Assembly: GCA_036389695.1 (NCBI GenBank)
Contig: DASVWG010000164.1
Location: 1 to 11,047, forward strand
Direction of reading: 5' to 3'
Length of the DNA: 11,047 bases
From: JALZHR01 sp036389695
Lineage (GTDB): Bacteria > Acidobacteriota > Blastocatellia > Pyrinomonadales > Pyrinomonadaceae
A model generated the notes under the pieces. The model was not told the DNA's origin. It saw nothing but the letters and a program-made list of their open reading frames with translations, and did not search any database. A program made the translations under genes and the position numbers. Shown here one piece after another: positions 1 to 6,501 of the stretch. Position 1 is the first letter of the stretch, and each line of letters opens with the position of its first letter.

Positions 1-1
1 G

Positions 2-142
2 CTGGCTCTGCTTTATGAAAAAATGGCGCGTTACAAGGAAGCCGCCGATGAACTGGAGCGATATCTCAAAATCGCGCCCAAAACGACGGATGCAGAAAAA
101 ATAAATAAATTGATTGCCGATTTCCGCGCCAAAGCCAAGTAA
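2..142 (+). CDS. TPR-repeat protein, C-terminal fragment
   Basis: Frame 2 is open from the left edge to a TAA at 140-142, giving 46 residues of a protein that starts outside the window. The fragment contains a TPR-like helix pair: LLYEKMARYKEAADELERYL, followed by KIAP, has the small/aromatic residue spacing and the final Pro typical of a tetratricopeptide unit. A charged helix then ends in AKAK. TPR proteins act as scaffolds for protein contacts; the specific role cannot be read from this piece. The next gene on the same strand begins 43 nt later, so the two could be co-transcribed. The call as a TPR tail is fairly safe; the rest of the protein is unknown. Confidence 0.7.
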   Translation: MALLYEKMARYKEAADELERYLKIAPKTTDAEKINKLIADFRAKAK

Positions 143-185
143 GACTGAACGGCTGCTGCTGAATTATGAAATGAGATAAGCGGAT

Positions 186-1091
186 ATGAGGAAATCGAGC
201 TTATATTTGGCGGTAATCTGGGTATTTTTCGCCTGCGCGAATATTTTCGGGCAAAGTCAGAGCGTTATTATGACCGAGCCTGAATATCCGGAGCTTCGCG
301 ACAGGCTCGATTTCGGATATTATCCTCATCCGATGATTAAGCAATACATCAATTATTATCAAGGGCGCGGGCGCGCGGCAATGGAGTTCAATTTAACCCG
401 TTCCGGGCAGCTTTCCGCAATGATAAAGCAAATTTTCCGGCAGGAAAACGTTCCCGAAAGCCTCGTCGTTATGTCTCAATATTCAAATGAGTTTCACTCG
501 GCGGGACTCTGGCTGATTGACGCGAGAGTAGCTGAAAAATACGGTTTGCGGCGGACTAAATTTATTGACGAGACGAGAGGCTTTGAAAGGGCGACGCGGG
601 CGGTCGCGCAATACTTAAAATTTTTATCGGAAAAATACAAAGGAAATTGGGAGCTGGCGATAGCCGCTTATTTTACGGGCGAACGGGATGTTGACCGCGC
701 AGTTAGACGCGCGGGAATTAAAGACTTCTGGATAGTATATGTGTATCTGCCGAAGTATACGCGAAATTTTGTGCCGAATGTTCTCGCGTCGGCGATAATC
801 GCGAACCATCGGGAATTTTTCGGTTTTAAAAATATCCAGCCCGATTCGCCGCTGGCGTATGACCTGGTTCGGCTGCCGCCTTCGATAAGTCTGGATTTAA
901 TCGCTCAATTTTCCGAGTCGAATCCCGAAAATATCAAACGCCTTAATCCCGAATTAATTTCGACCGTAACGCCGCCGCAAAATTACATCGTTCGCCTGCC
1001 GTCGGGAAAAGCGTATATTTTTCGAGAGAGATTACGGCGTTATACGCAGGACGAGAAAATGCGGCGAAATAATAAATCCGCAAACCGTTAA
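186..1091 (+). CDS. MltD-like lytic transglycosylase homologue, probably catalytically altered
   Basis: A 301-residue exported protein. Residues 1-22 form a signal peptide (hydrophobic core LYLAVIWVFFACANIFG). Residues ~75-180 resemble the SLT/MltD transglycosylase fold: PESLVV precedes the active-site region, AGLW is at 106-109, and AAYFTGE (160-166) matches the family's AAYNAGE. Residues ~190-280 match the MltD middle region (TRNFVPNVLASAII, then a LysM-like piece with LNPEL and TPPQNYIVRLPSG). Active MltD enzymes cleave peptidoglycan glycan strands with a Glu in an xESxF motif, separated from GLW by a loop of roughly 15 residues. Here the equivalent stretch reads MSQYSNEF, with Tyr99 where the Glu is expected and the loop several residues shorter. 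It may therefore be a binding-only protein, or may use E102. The start has only weak Shine-Dalgarno support but fits the signal peptide. Confidence 0.8.
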   Translation: MRKSSLYLAVIWVFFACANIFGQSQSVIMTEPEYPELRDRLDFGYYPHPMIKQYINYYQGRGRAAMEFNLTRSGQLSAMIKQIFRQENVPESLVVMSQYSNEFHSAGLWLIDARVAEKYGLRRTKFIDETRGFERATRAVAQYLKFLSEKYKGNWELAIAAYFTGERDVDRAVRRAGIKDFWIVYVYLPKYTRNFVPNVLASAIIANHREFFGFKNIQPDSPLAYDLVRLPPSISLDLIAQFSESNPENIKRLNPELISTVTPPQNYIVRLPSGKAYIFRERLRRYTQDEKMRRNNKSANR

Positions 1092-1158
1092 AGAGACAGG
1101 CGCGAAACGAGAATCGAATATTTTCCAGCAAAACCGGAAGAAAAACTTCATAAATTTT

Positions 1159-1217
1159 GAGCTTCGGATTTCAAGCTGCAAGTCAAAATTTGACCTGCGA
1201 CTTGGAATCCGAAGCTC
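1159..1217. repeat. 59-nt near-perfect palindrome between convergent genes
   Basis: The sequence reads almost identically on both strands around a centre at 1188. Of 29 positions per arm, 25 form Watson-Crick pairs, two form G-T pairs and two mismatch (1176/1200 and 1181/1195). The outer arms are GAGCTTCGGATT and AATCCGAAGCTC, and the centre is GTCAAAATTTGAC. It lies between the ends of the transglycosylase homologue and the minus-strand cellulase, so it could stop transcription from both sides. Neither side has a convincing T-run, so a palindromic repeat element or a processing signal is equally possible. The rest of 1092-1267 shows nothing recognisable. Confidence 0.65.
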
Positions 1218-1267
1218 GTTTAAAGCCCGCTAAAGCAGAGATTTATGGCGGAATTGTCGCGCCGGTT

Positions 1268-3172
1268 TTATCTGTTGGCGCAGAAATTAAACGCTATCGA
1301 GCCTTGCGGCTGGATAATGTTGTTCCACGAAAAACCTTCCGCCGTGACGCTGCTTCCGTTTTGCGCGTAGGCGACGTTCCACAGACCGGAGACGGTTCCT
1401 TCGACCGGGAAAGTTACGACCCAATCAATCGGGTGGTCGGTCGTGTTCGTCACCGTGACGTCGGCGCAGTAACCGCCGCCCCAATCGTTGACGACGTTAA
1501 CGTTCGTCGTCAAGCCTTCGCTGGTCGGCGGCGCTTCGTTTGTTTCGTCGTTGTCCTGCGCGTTCGCGCAGCCCGTGTCGCTGAGGTCAATCAAGCCGTC
1601 CTGATCGTTGTCCAAGCCGTCGGCGCAGGCGGGCGGCGGAGGCGCGGGGCGACTGGCGCAGAAACCGAACTCAGTCGTCTGTCCGGCGTCCAGAATGTCG
1701 TTCCAGGTTCCGCCAAACACAGCTTCATTTCCGTTTTGCGTGTAAGCTGACGACCAGCTGCTCGTCACGTTACCTTCAATCGTCCGGTTGATAATCCAAT
1801 CGACGTCGAAACTATTCGTGTTCTTCACACGCAAAGTCGTGCAGTAACCCGTGCCCCAGTCATTGTTTGAAACTGTCGTCACCTCTAAACCCTGACCGGT
1901 TATCGGCGGATTGAACTCATCGTCGTCCTCGGCGTTTTGACAGCCCGGGTCTGCCGGGTAATCAAGCAAGCCGTCGCCGTCGGCATCGCGACCGTCGGAG
2001 CAGCCGTGTTCCGGCGCCTGCGGCGTGTAGCCCCACAAACGCTGCAGTAAAGCGACTTTATCGTCCCAGACGTTTATCCAGTCGTCCTGCAAAATTCCGC
2101 CCGTATCCAGGCTGTTCGGATTCCATGACCAGTAAAAACTGCTGCGCATATTTTTCTCAATCATGTAATCGACGATTTTGTTTTGCCAGGGAATGTCGCG
2201 CGGGTCGGCGACGCGCTGCGGACTGCTGTGACCGTATCTGCCGCCGAATTCGCCGAAAACAATCGCGTGTTGCGGCGCGAAATGTCCGAAATGCAAATCC
2301 CACCAATAAGGCATATTATTCGGGAAACTCGGGTCGTTGAAATAGGTGTGATTGCTGACGTCGGGACCGTAAACGTGCGGGCTTAAAACCAGACGGTCGG
2401 CGGGAATATTAAGCGGATAACAGTCCATCGGCTCGAAGTTTCCGCCCCACCAATGCCCGCCGGTGCTGCACGGCGGCACGGTCGCCTGATTGTTGTCTTC
2501 GATGCCTTCGACAAAAATCAGCATCTCCGGCGCGACTGACAAAACGCGGCTCGCGGCTGCTTCCGCCGCGCGTTTCCAATCGGTCTCCAAGCCCGTGCCC
2601 CAGGTCGCGACGCCGTGCGGCTCGTTTTTCAGGTCGATGCCGATGACGTAAGGCAGATTTTTGTAACGCTGCGCGACGAACGCCAAATCGTCGAGCCATT
2701 GCTGCTCGGTGTATGTGTCGTAATACCAGGTCTCGGTCAGCGTCTTGCAATCCGGCGTATGATGGTCGAGCAAAATATACATCTGCTCGTTATTCAGCTC
2801 GTTGATGACCAAATCGAAAAGCTCGAGCGATTTTTTGTATTTCAGCTCGCGATTCAGATTCGGGTCAAAGGCAAACTTGTTCGTCACCGGAACGTTTTGC
2901 AGAACGGACGGGCAAAAAGGCAGGCGAACGGCATTGACGCCGATGTTTTTCATCTGCTTTATCTGGCTGCGCCAGTTGCGCGCCCAGAGTCCGTGAACGA
3001 CGTAATCGTTCCGTTCCTGAAAACCGAACCAGTTGACGCCGCGCAACTGAATCTCCTGATTCGTGCCGTTGTCATAGATGCGTCCTGACTGCACGTGATA
3101 ACCTGCGGTGACGGTCATGCTGGCGGTGGCGAGAAATGCAATCAGCAAAATAAATTTAGAAAATAGTTTCAT
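1268..3172 (-). CDS. Secreted GH5 endoglucanase (cellulase) with two CBM2-like modules
   Basis: A 634-residue secreted glycoside hydrolase that probably cleaves beta-1,4-glucan such as cellulose outside the cell. The ATG at 3172 is preferred over an in-frame ATG at 3196 because AAGGAG lies 6 nt upstream and a clean signal peptide follows at once (MKLFSKFILLIAFLATASM, ending TVTA). Residues ~24-385 are a GH5 barrel that resembles the Acidothermus E1 type (GH5_1): LRGVNWFGF, NYVVHGLW-like NDYVVHGLW, LLDHHTPDC, acid/base E184 in LKNEPHG, nucleophile E308 in VFGEFGG, and WSWNPNSLDTGGIL. Two copies follow of an Asp-rich, Cys-bounded segment (~391-418 and ~516-543) plus a CBM2-like beta-sandwich (~427-505 and ~552-634). 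Each sandwich has a WG-G-YC start and an FCA end. The Asp-rich segments look like calcium-binding linkers. The gene is monocistronic and convergent with its left neighbour. Confidence 0.95.
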   Translation of the reverse strand: MKLFSKFILLIAFLATASMTVTAGYHVQSGRIYDNGTNQEIQLRGVNWFGFQERNDYVVHGLWARNWRSQIKQMKNIGVNAVRLPFCPSVLQNVPVTNKFAFDPNLNRELKYKKSLELFDLVINELNNEQMYILLDHHTPDCKTLTETWYYDTYTEQQWLDDLAFVAQRYKNLPYVIGIDLKNEPHGVATWGTGLETDWKRAAEAAASRVLSVAPEMLIFVEGIEDNNQATVPPCSTGGHWWGGNFEPMDCYPLNIPADRLVLSPHVYGPDVSNHTYFNDPSFPNNMPYWWDLHFGHFAPQHAIVFGEFGGRYGHSSPQRVADPRDIPWQNKIVDYMIEKNMRSSFYWSWNPNSLDTGGILQDDWINVWDDKVALLQRLWGYTPQAPEHGCSDGRDADGDGLLDYPADPGCQNAEDDDEFNPPITGQGLEVTTVSNNDWGTGYCTTLRVKNTNSFDVDWIINRTIEGNVTSSWSSAYTQNGNEAVFGGTWNDILDAGQTTEFGFCASRPAPPPPACADGLDNDQDGLIDLSDTGCANAQDNDETNEAPPTSEGLTTNVNVVNDWGGGYCADVTVTNTTDHPIDWVVTFPVEGTVSGLWNVAYAQNGSSVTAEGFSWNNIIQPQGSIAFNFCANR

Positions 3173-3178
3173 AGAATA

Positions 3179-3184
3179 CTCCTT
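3179..3184 (-). promoter_or_regulatory. Shine-Dalgarno AAGGAG of the cellulase gene
   Basis: On the minus strand AAGGAG lies 6 nt upstream of the ATG at 3172. This is ideal spacing and selects that start over the ATG 24 nt further upstream, which lies beyond the Shine-Dalgarno and would add eight charged residues before the signal peptide. Confidence 0.8.
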
Positions 3185-3390
3185 TTCGTTTTTCAATTAG
3201 CGTGCGGTTTATGGGCAACGCTTACCTCGTAAAGGCGTAGAAAAAAATCGAAACGGTATCAGCCGGAAAATGATTTTTTTTCGGCGTTCGGATAAAACCG
3301 GAGCTTTTTTGACCGCTTAACTCGCCACCGGACCGCTCGCAGATTTTTTCTAAGCATTTCCGCGAAACCGGCGTATATTCTCAAAAGACA

Positions 3391-3420
3391 GGATTTACCC
3401 GAATAGCTTGCAGTAAATCC
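3391..3420. promoter_or_regulatory. 8-bp inverted repeat upstream of the NTF2-like gene, possible operator
   Basis: GGATTTAC (3391-3398) and GTAAATCC (3413-3420) are exact inverted copies separated by 14 nt. They sit 41-70 nt before the start of the NTF2-like gene, in the divergent spacer shared with the cellulase. Position and dyad symmetry suit a regulator binding site, but no regulator is known and an 8-bp dyad can arise by chance. The remainder of this spacer is T-rich without a convincing promoter. Confidence 0.3.
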
Positions 3421-3460
3421 CGCGTTCATTTTCGAAAATAAAAATTAAGGAGCAATACTA

Positions 3461-3916
3461 ATGAAAAAATTTACGGTTTTATTTGTTTTAGTCGGAATTT
3501 GCAGCTTGTTTTACGGCTATAATGTCTGGGCGGACGAAAAAGAGAAGGAAGCGGCGCGCGTGCCGCTGGAAAATTATCTGAAAGGACACGCGACGGGAAA
3601 TCCCGAATTTATGCGCAAAGCCTTTTACACGGAAGGCAAATTAATCTTCATCCGCGAAGGCAAATACGCGACGCGCACTTTTGAAGAATACATCAATGGT
3701 ATGAAGGACGGTAAACCCGCGCCCGACGAGGCGCAGCGCAAACGCTGGATTGAAAGCCTCGAAATTTCCGGCAATGCCGGCGTCGGCAAAATTATTCTCG
3801 ATTATCCGCAAGGAAAATTTGTCGATTACATGACGCTTTTGAAAATCGACGGCGAATGGAAAATCGTCAACAAAAGCTTTCATTTCGAGCCGAAAGCCAA
3901 GCCGAAAACCGAATAA
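3461..3916 (+). CDS. Exported NTF2-like / lumazine-binding-like protein
   Basis: A 151-residue protein with a signal peptide (residues 1-24, ending VWA before DEKEKE). The mature part has the cone-shaped NTF2/SnoaL-like pattern, closest in appearance to the putative lumazine-binding group (PF12893 type). An N-terminal helix VPLENYLKGHATGNPEFMRKAF is followed by TEGKLIFI and TFEEYI. The end is a set of strands (GVGKIILDYPQGKFVDYM, LLKIDGEWKIVNKSFHFEP). Members of this group are often of unknown function; some bind small ligands or act as enzymes, and nothing here identifies a substrate. The start is supported by AAGGAG 8 nt upstream. The C-terminal PKAKPKTE tail is probably disordered. The following spacer is a heptamer-repeat hairpin, so read-through into the kinase gene is uncertain. 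Confidence 0.8.
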   Translation: MKKFTVLFVLVGICSLFYGYNVWADEKEKEAARVPLENYLKGHATGNPEFMRKAFYTEGKLIFIREGKYATRTFEEYINGMKDGKPAPDEAQRKRWIESLEISGNAGVGKIILDYPQGKFVDYMTLLKIDGEWKIVNKSFHFEPKAKPKTE

Positions 3917-3920
3917 AGAA

Positions 3921-4045
3921 CTGATAGTTGATAACTGATAACTGATAGTGAAAAGCCGTCAGCCGTCAGCTATCAGCTATCAGATTTTAATTCTGAATTA
4001 TTAACTATCAACTATCAACTATCAGTTATCAGTTATCAGTTATTA
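3921..4045. repeat. Heptamer repeats forming a long hairpin up to the kinase start codon
   Basis: The spacer is built from 7-nt units in three blocks. The first is CTGATAG TTGATAA CTGATAA (3921-3941), then CTGATAG to 3948. The second is two AGCCGTC and two AGCTATC units (3954-3981). The third is three AACTATC, two AGTTATC and one AGTTATT (4003-4044). The first block is the inverse of the third: 3922-3949 can pair with 4018-4045 at all 28 positions, 25 Watson-Crick and three G-T. A small 5-bp stem (3980-3984 with 3992-3996) lies in the loop. The last unit abuts the ATG at 4046, leaving no room for a Shine-Dalgarno. Similar heptamer repeats are known in other bacteria, for example cyanobacterial STRR elements. 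Confidence 0.85.
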
Positions 4046-5119
4046 ATGTCTCTGTTCAATTTTAAAAATAAACTGCCTTCATTCTGGACAATTCAGCTTA
4101 TCGGCTGGATTGTCTATTTTGTCGTGATTTACATTACGTTTTTGTCAATCGCGCAGCCGGGAAATTTTCTGAGTCTGTTTTATCTGAAAGCTTTTCGCGC
4201 GCTGACCGGATTTTTTTTGACTTCCGCGTTTATGCGCCCGATTTACCATCGTTTCGGAAACCGGCTTTCGATTGGCTGGCTGGTTGTTCTGGTTTTGATT
4301 TGCGCGTCCGCGTTCGGCTACGCGTGGACGGGAATCGAATTTTACTACGCGTATTCGACCAATCCGGTTTTGAATCTGGACAATTATCTCGCCCGCAGCC
4401 CGCGCATCGCGCTCGACTACGCGATGACTCTGACGGCGTGGAGCGCTTTATATCTGGGCGTCAAAAACTGGCGCTCGTGGCAGAAGGAACGCGAAAACGC
4501 TCTCGAATCTTCGGCGCTGGCGCAAAAGGCGCAGCTTGAAATGCTGCGTTATCAGCTAAATCCGCATTTTCTTTTTAACGCTCTGAATTCGATTCGGGCT
4601 TCGATTGACGAGGACTCGACGCGCGCCAAGCAGATGATTACGCAGTTGTCCGAATTCCTGCGCTACTCGCTGCTGGGCGAGACGGCAAAGAAAATTTCGC
4701 TGCGCGACGAGCTGGAAGCCTTGCGAAATTATCTGGCGATTGAAAAAATTCGCTTTGAAGAGAAATTAGCTGTCGAATTCGATGTCGAAACGCGCGCGGA
4801 AAACTTCAAAGTTCCGTGTTTCCTGCTTAATCCGCTGGTCGAAAACGCCATAAAACACGGTTTGCAAACCAGCCCGAAACCGCTGAAAATCAAAATCTCG
4901 GCGCGAGTCGAGGCAAACAAATTATTTCTGGAAGTCGCCAACACGGGAAATTTGCGGCAAAACAATCCGAACCGAAACGGCAACGGCATCGGCTTGAAAA
5001 ACGTGCGCGAGCGGCTCGAAAATCTGCCCGACGAAAACGGCAAATTCGAACTCGTGCAGGAAAACGGCTTCGTCAAAGCGCGCATTGAGATTGGAAAGCA
5101 GGAAAATTTACAGGGATAA
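4046..5119 (+). CDS. LytS/YehU-type sensor histidine kinase
   Basis: A 357-residue membrane sensor kinase. The N-terminal ~140 residues hold about four hydrophobic segments (roughly 13-35, 42-63, 76-95 and 121-138), with little periplasmic sequence, so the sensed signal is unclear. A short coiled coil (~145-168) leads to the phospho-acceptor motif LNPHFLFNALNSI with H174, the signature of the His_kinase (PF06580) family. An ATPase domain follows: LNPLVENAIKHG (N-box, N267) and NGNGIGLKNVRERL (G-box, ~311-324). Its partner is surely the LytTR regulator 81 nt downstream; kinases of this family are normally paired with LytTR regulators. The last residues (ENLQG) and the stop codon lie inside an inverted repeat, so that element appears to have supplied the end of the protein. 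No Shine-Dalgarno precedes the start. Confidence 0.93.
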   Translation: MSLFNFKNKLPSFWTIQLIGWIVYFVVIYITFLSIAQPGNFLSLFYLKAFRALTGFFLTSAFMRPIYHRFGNRLSIGWLVVLVLICASAFGYAWTGIEFYYAYSTNPVLNLDNYLARSPRIALDYAMTLTAWSALYLGVKNWRSWQKERENALESSALAQKAQLEMLRYQLNPHFLFNALNSIRASIDEDSTRAKQMITQLSEFLRYSLLGETAKKISLRDELEALRNYLAIEKIRFEEKLAVEFDVETRAENFKVPCFLLNPLVENAIKHGLQTSPKPLKIKISARVEANKLFLEVANTGNLRQNNPNRNGNGIGLKNVRERLENLPDENGKFELVQENGFVKARIEIGKQENLQG

Positions 5120-5193
5120 CAGGATATGCAGGGATAAATCAAAGAAGAAATCAATTGTTTTTATCCCTGTTTATCCTGTCATCCCTGTAAATT
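5105..5193. repeat. Inverted repeat of three 9-nt units between kinase and regulator
   Basis: The left arm (5105-5138) contains ACAGGGATA, ACAGGATAT and GCAGGGATA in tandem. The right arm (5160-5193) contains the inverse TATCCCTGT, TTATCCTGT and CATCCCTGT. Over 34 paired positions there are 31 Watson-Crick pairs, one G-T and two mismatches, with a 21-nt loop. The kinase stop codon (5117-5119) lies in the left arm, and the regulator ATG is only 8 nt past the right arm. In RNA it would form a strong hairpin between two genes that should be expressed together, so it could lower, stabilise or uncouple expression of the second gene. There is no T-run just after it, so it does not look like an intrinsic terminator. 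Confidence 0.85.
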
Positions 5194-5200
5194 AATTTCG

Positions 5201-5917
5201 ATGAAATACAAAACCATCATCATCGACGACGAGCGGCTGGCGCGCAAAGAAATGCGCGGGCTTTTGTCCGAATTTGATGAAATCAGCGTGGTCGGCGAAG
5301 CCGAAAATCTGGCGGAAGCCGTCAATCTGATTCAAAAGGAAAAGCCGAACGTCGTTTTTCTGGACATTCAGCTTTCCGGCGAAAACGGTTTTGATTTGCT
5401 GGAGAAAATCGAGCCGAATTTCAAGCTGATTTTCGTCACGGCGTTTGACGCGTACGCGATTCGCGCTTTTGAAGTCAACGCGCTGGATTATCTTTTAAAG
5501 CCCGTCAATCCTGAGCGGCTGGCAAAAGCGATTGAGCGTTTGAGCGAGGAAAACGAGGCGAAACTCGATTTTCGCCCGCTGGAATACAACGACCGCATTT
5601 TTCTCGAAATCGGCGAGCGCTCCGTATTTTTGAAAATCTCGGACATCTCGCACATCAACGCGGCGGGCGATTATTCCGAAATCCGGACAATCGATAAAAA
5701 GAAGCTTCTGATTGAAAAATCCCTGCGCGAATGGGAAGAACGTCTGCCGGAAAAAAATTTTCTGCGGATTCATCGCGGGACGATTGTCAATCTCGAAGAA
5801 ATCGAGCACATCGAATCGTGGTTTAACCGCACGTTTCAGATTCGTCTGAAAAATTACCGCGAAACGTTCTCGGTCAGCCGCCGCTATTCGGTTAAACTTA
5901 AAAACAGGTTTAACTAA
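5201..5917 (+). CDS. LytTR-family response regulator
   Basis: A 238-residue two-domain regulator. The receiver domain (~1-118) shows the acidic pair D9/D10, the phosphorylation site D55 in VVFLDIQLSG, T80 in FVTAF and K100 in LLKPV. The LytTR DNA-binding domain (~135-237) shows FLKISDISHINAAGDYSEI, then KNFLRIHRGTIVNLEEIEHIE, and ends SVSRRYSVKLKNRF, all typical of AgrA/LytR-type binding domains. It should receive phosphate from the kinase upstream and bind short direct repeats in promoters. The start follows the 9-nt-repeat hairpin by 8 nt with no visible Shine-Dalgarno. Its targets cannot be read from the window. The next gene starts 2 nt after the stop codon. Confidence 0.95.
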   Translation: MKYKTIIIDDERLARKEMRGLLSEFDEISVVGEAENLAEAVNLIQKEKPNVVFLDIQLSGENGFDLLEKIEPNFKLIFVTAFDAYAIRAFEVNALDYLLKPVNPERLAKAIERLSEENEAKLDFRPLEYNDRIFLEIGERSVFLKISDISHINAAGDYSEIRTIDKKKLLIEKSLREWEERLPEKNFLRIHRGTIVNLEEIEHIESWFNRTFQIRLKNYRETFSVSRRYSVKLKNRFN

Positions 5918-5919
5918 AA

Positions 5920-6492
5920 ATGCTGAAAGCCGAACTTCGCAAAATTTATCTCGCGCGGCAAAAATCTCTCGCGCCGCAGGAAAGAAGCGAGAAAAGTCTG
6001 CGAATAACCGCAAATTTTTTTCAAAATTTCGATTTGCGCGAAATCAAATATCTGCATTGTTTTCTGCCGATCGAAAAATTCGGCGAGATTCAGACGCAGC
6101 CGATTTTCCAGGAAATATGGCGGGATTTTCCGCAGCTTGAAACGCTCGTTCCGCGCGTCGATTTTCACGCCCGTGAAATCGAAAATCTGAAATTTACGCC
6201 GGAAACCGGGCTTGTCGAAAATGCCTGGCAGATTCACGAACCGGCGCACGACGAAACGGTTCCCGCCGAAAAAATCGACCTTGTTCTGGTGCCGCTTTTA
6301 TGCTTTGACGAACGCGGTTTTCGCGTCGGTTACGGCAAAGGCTTCTACGACCGTTTTTTGAAAAACTGCCGCGAGGATTGCCTGAAAGTCGGCTTGAGCT
6401 ATTTTCCGCCCGTTGCGGAAATCGAAGACGCGCACGACGGCGACGTGCGGCTCGATTTCTGCGTCGCGCCCGAAGGCGTCCACCGTTTTTAA
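5920..6492 (+). CDS. fau: 5-formyltetrahydrofolate cyclo-ligase
   Basis: A 190-residue cytoplasmic enzyme (also called YgfA or MTHFS) that converts 5-formyl-THF to 5,10-methenyl-THF with ATP, recovering folate for one-carbon metabolism. The length is normal for the family. Diagnostic features are the basic N-terminus KAELRKIYLARQKSL, the strand LVLVPLLCFDERGFRVGYGKG leading into GFYDRFL (nucleotide/substrate loop, ~137-147), and the late VGLSYFPPV plus DVRLDFCVAPEGV. It begins 2 nt after the response-regulator stop codon, so the two are probably translated from one message. Its function has no obvious link to a two-component system, and the pairing may be incidental. There is no clear Shine-Dalgarno, consistent with coupled translation. 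It converges on mscL with only 9 nt between the two stop codons. Confidence 0.93.
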   Translation: MLKAELRKIYLARQKSLAPQERSEKSLRITANFFQNFDLREIKYLHCFLPIEKFGEIQTQPIFQEIWRDFPQLETLVPRVDFHAREIENLKFTPETGLVENAWQIHEPAHDETVPAEKIDLVLVPLLCFDERGFRVGYGKGFYDRFLKNCREDCLKVGLSYFPPVAEIEDAHDGDVRLDFCVAPEGVHRF

Positions 6493-6501
6493 CTTTTCCG
6501 T

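Noticed and set aside
1157..1750. Plus-strand open frame of 197 codons
   Set aside because: It lies opposite the CBM region of the cellulase, starts inside the palindrome, and has an Arg/Val-rich composition typical of an antisense shadow.
2615..3088. Plus-strand open frame of 157 codons opposite the GH5 domain
   Set aside because: Antisense of a well-conserved catalytic domain; no ribosome site and no family features.
3921..4044. Possible CRISPR array from the repeated units
   Set aside because: The units are 7 nt and directly abutting, with no unique spacers between repeats and no cas genes nearby.
5111..5128. Sequence resembling the I-SceI homing endonuclease site
   Set aside because: The match is partial and is explained by the 9-nt tandem units of the hairpin; no endonuclease gene or intron is present.
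5495..6013. Minus-strand open frame spanning the regulator and folate enzyme
   Set aside because: Antisense to two genes with clear family motifs; its Phe/Arg-rich composition is a frame artefact.
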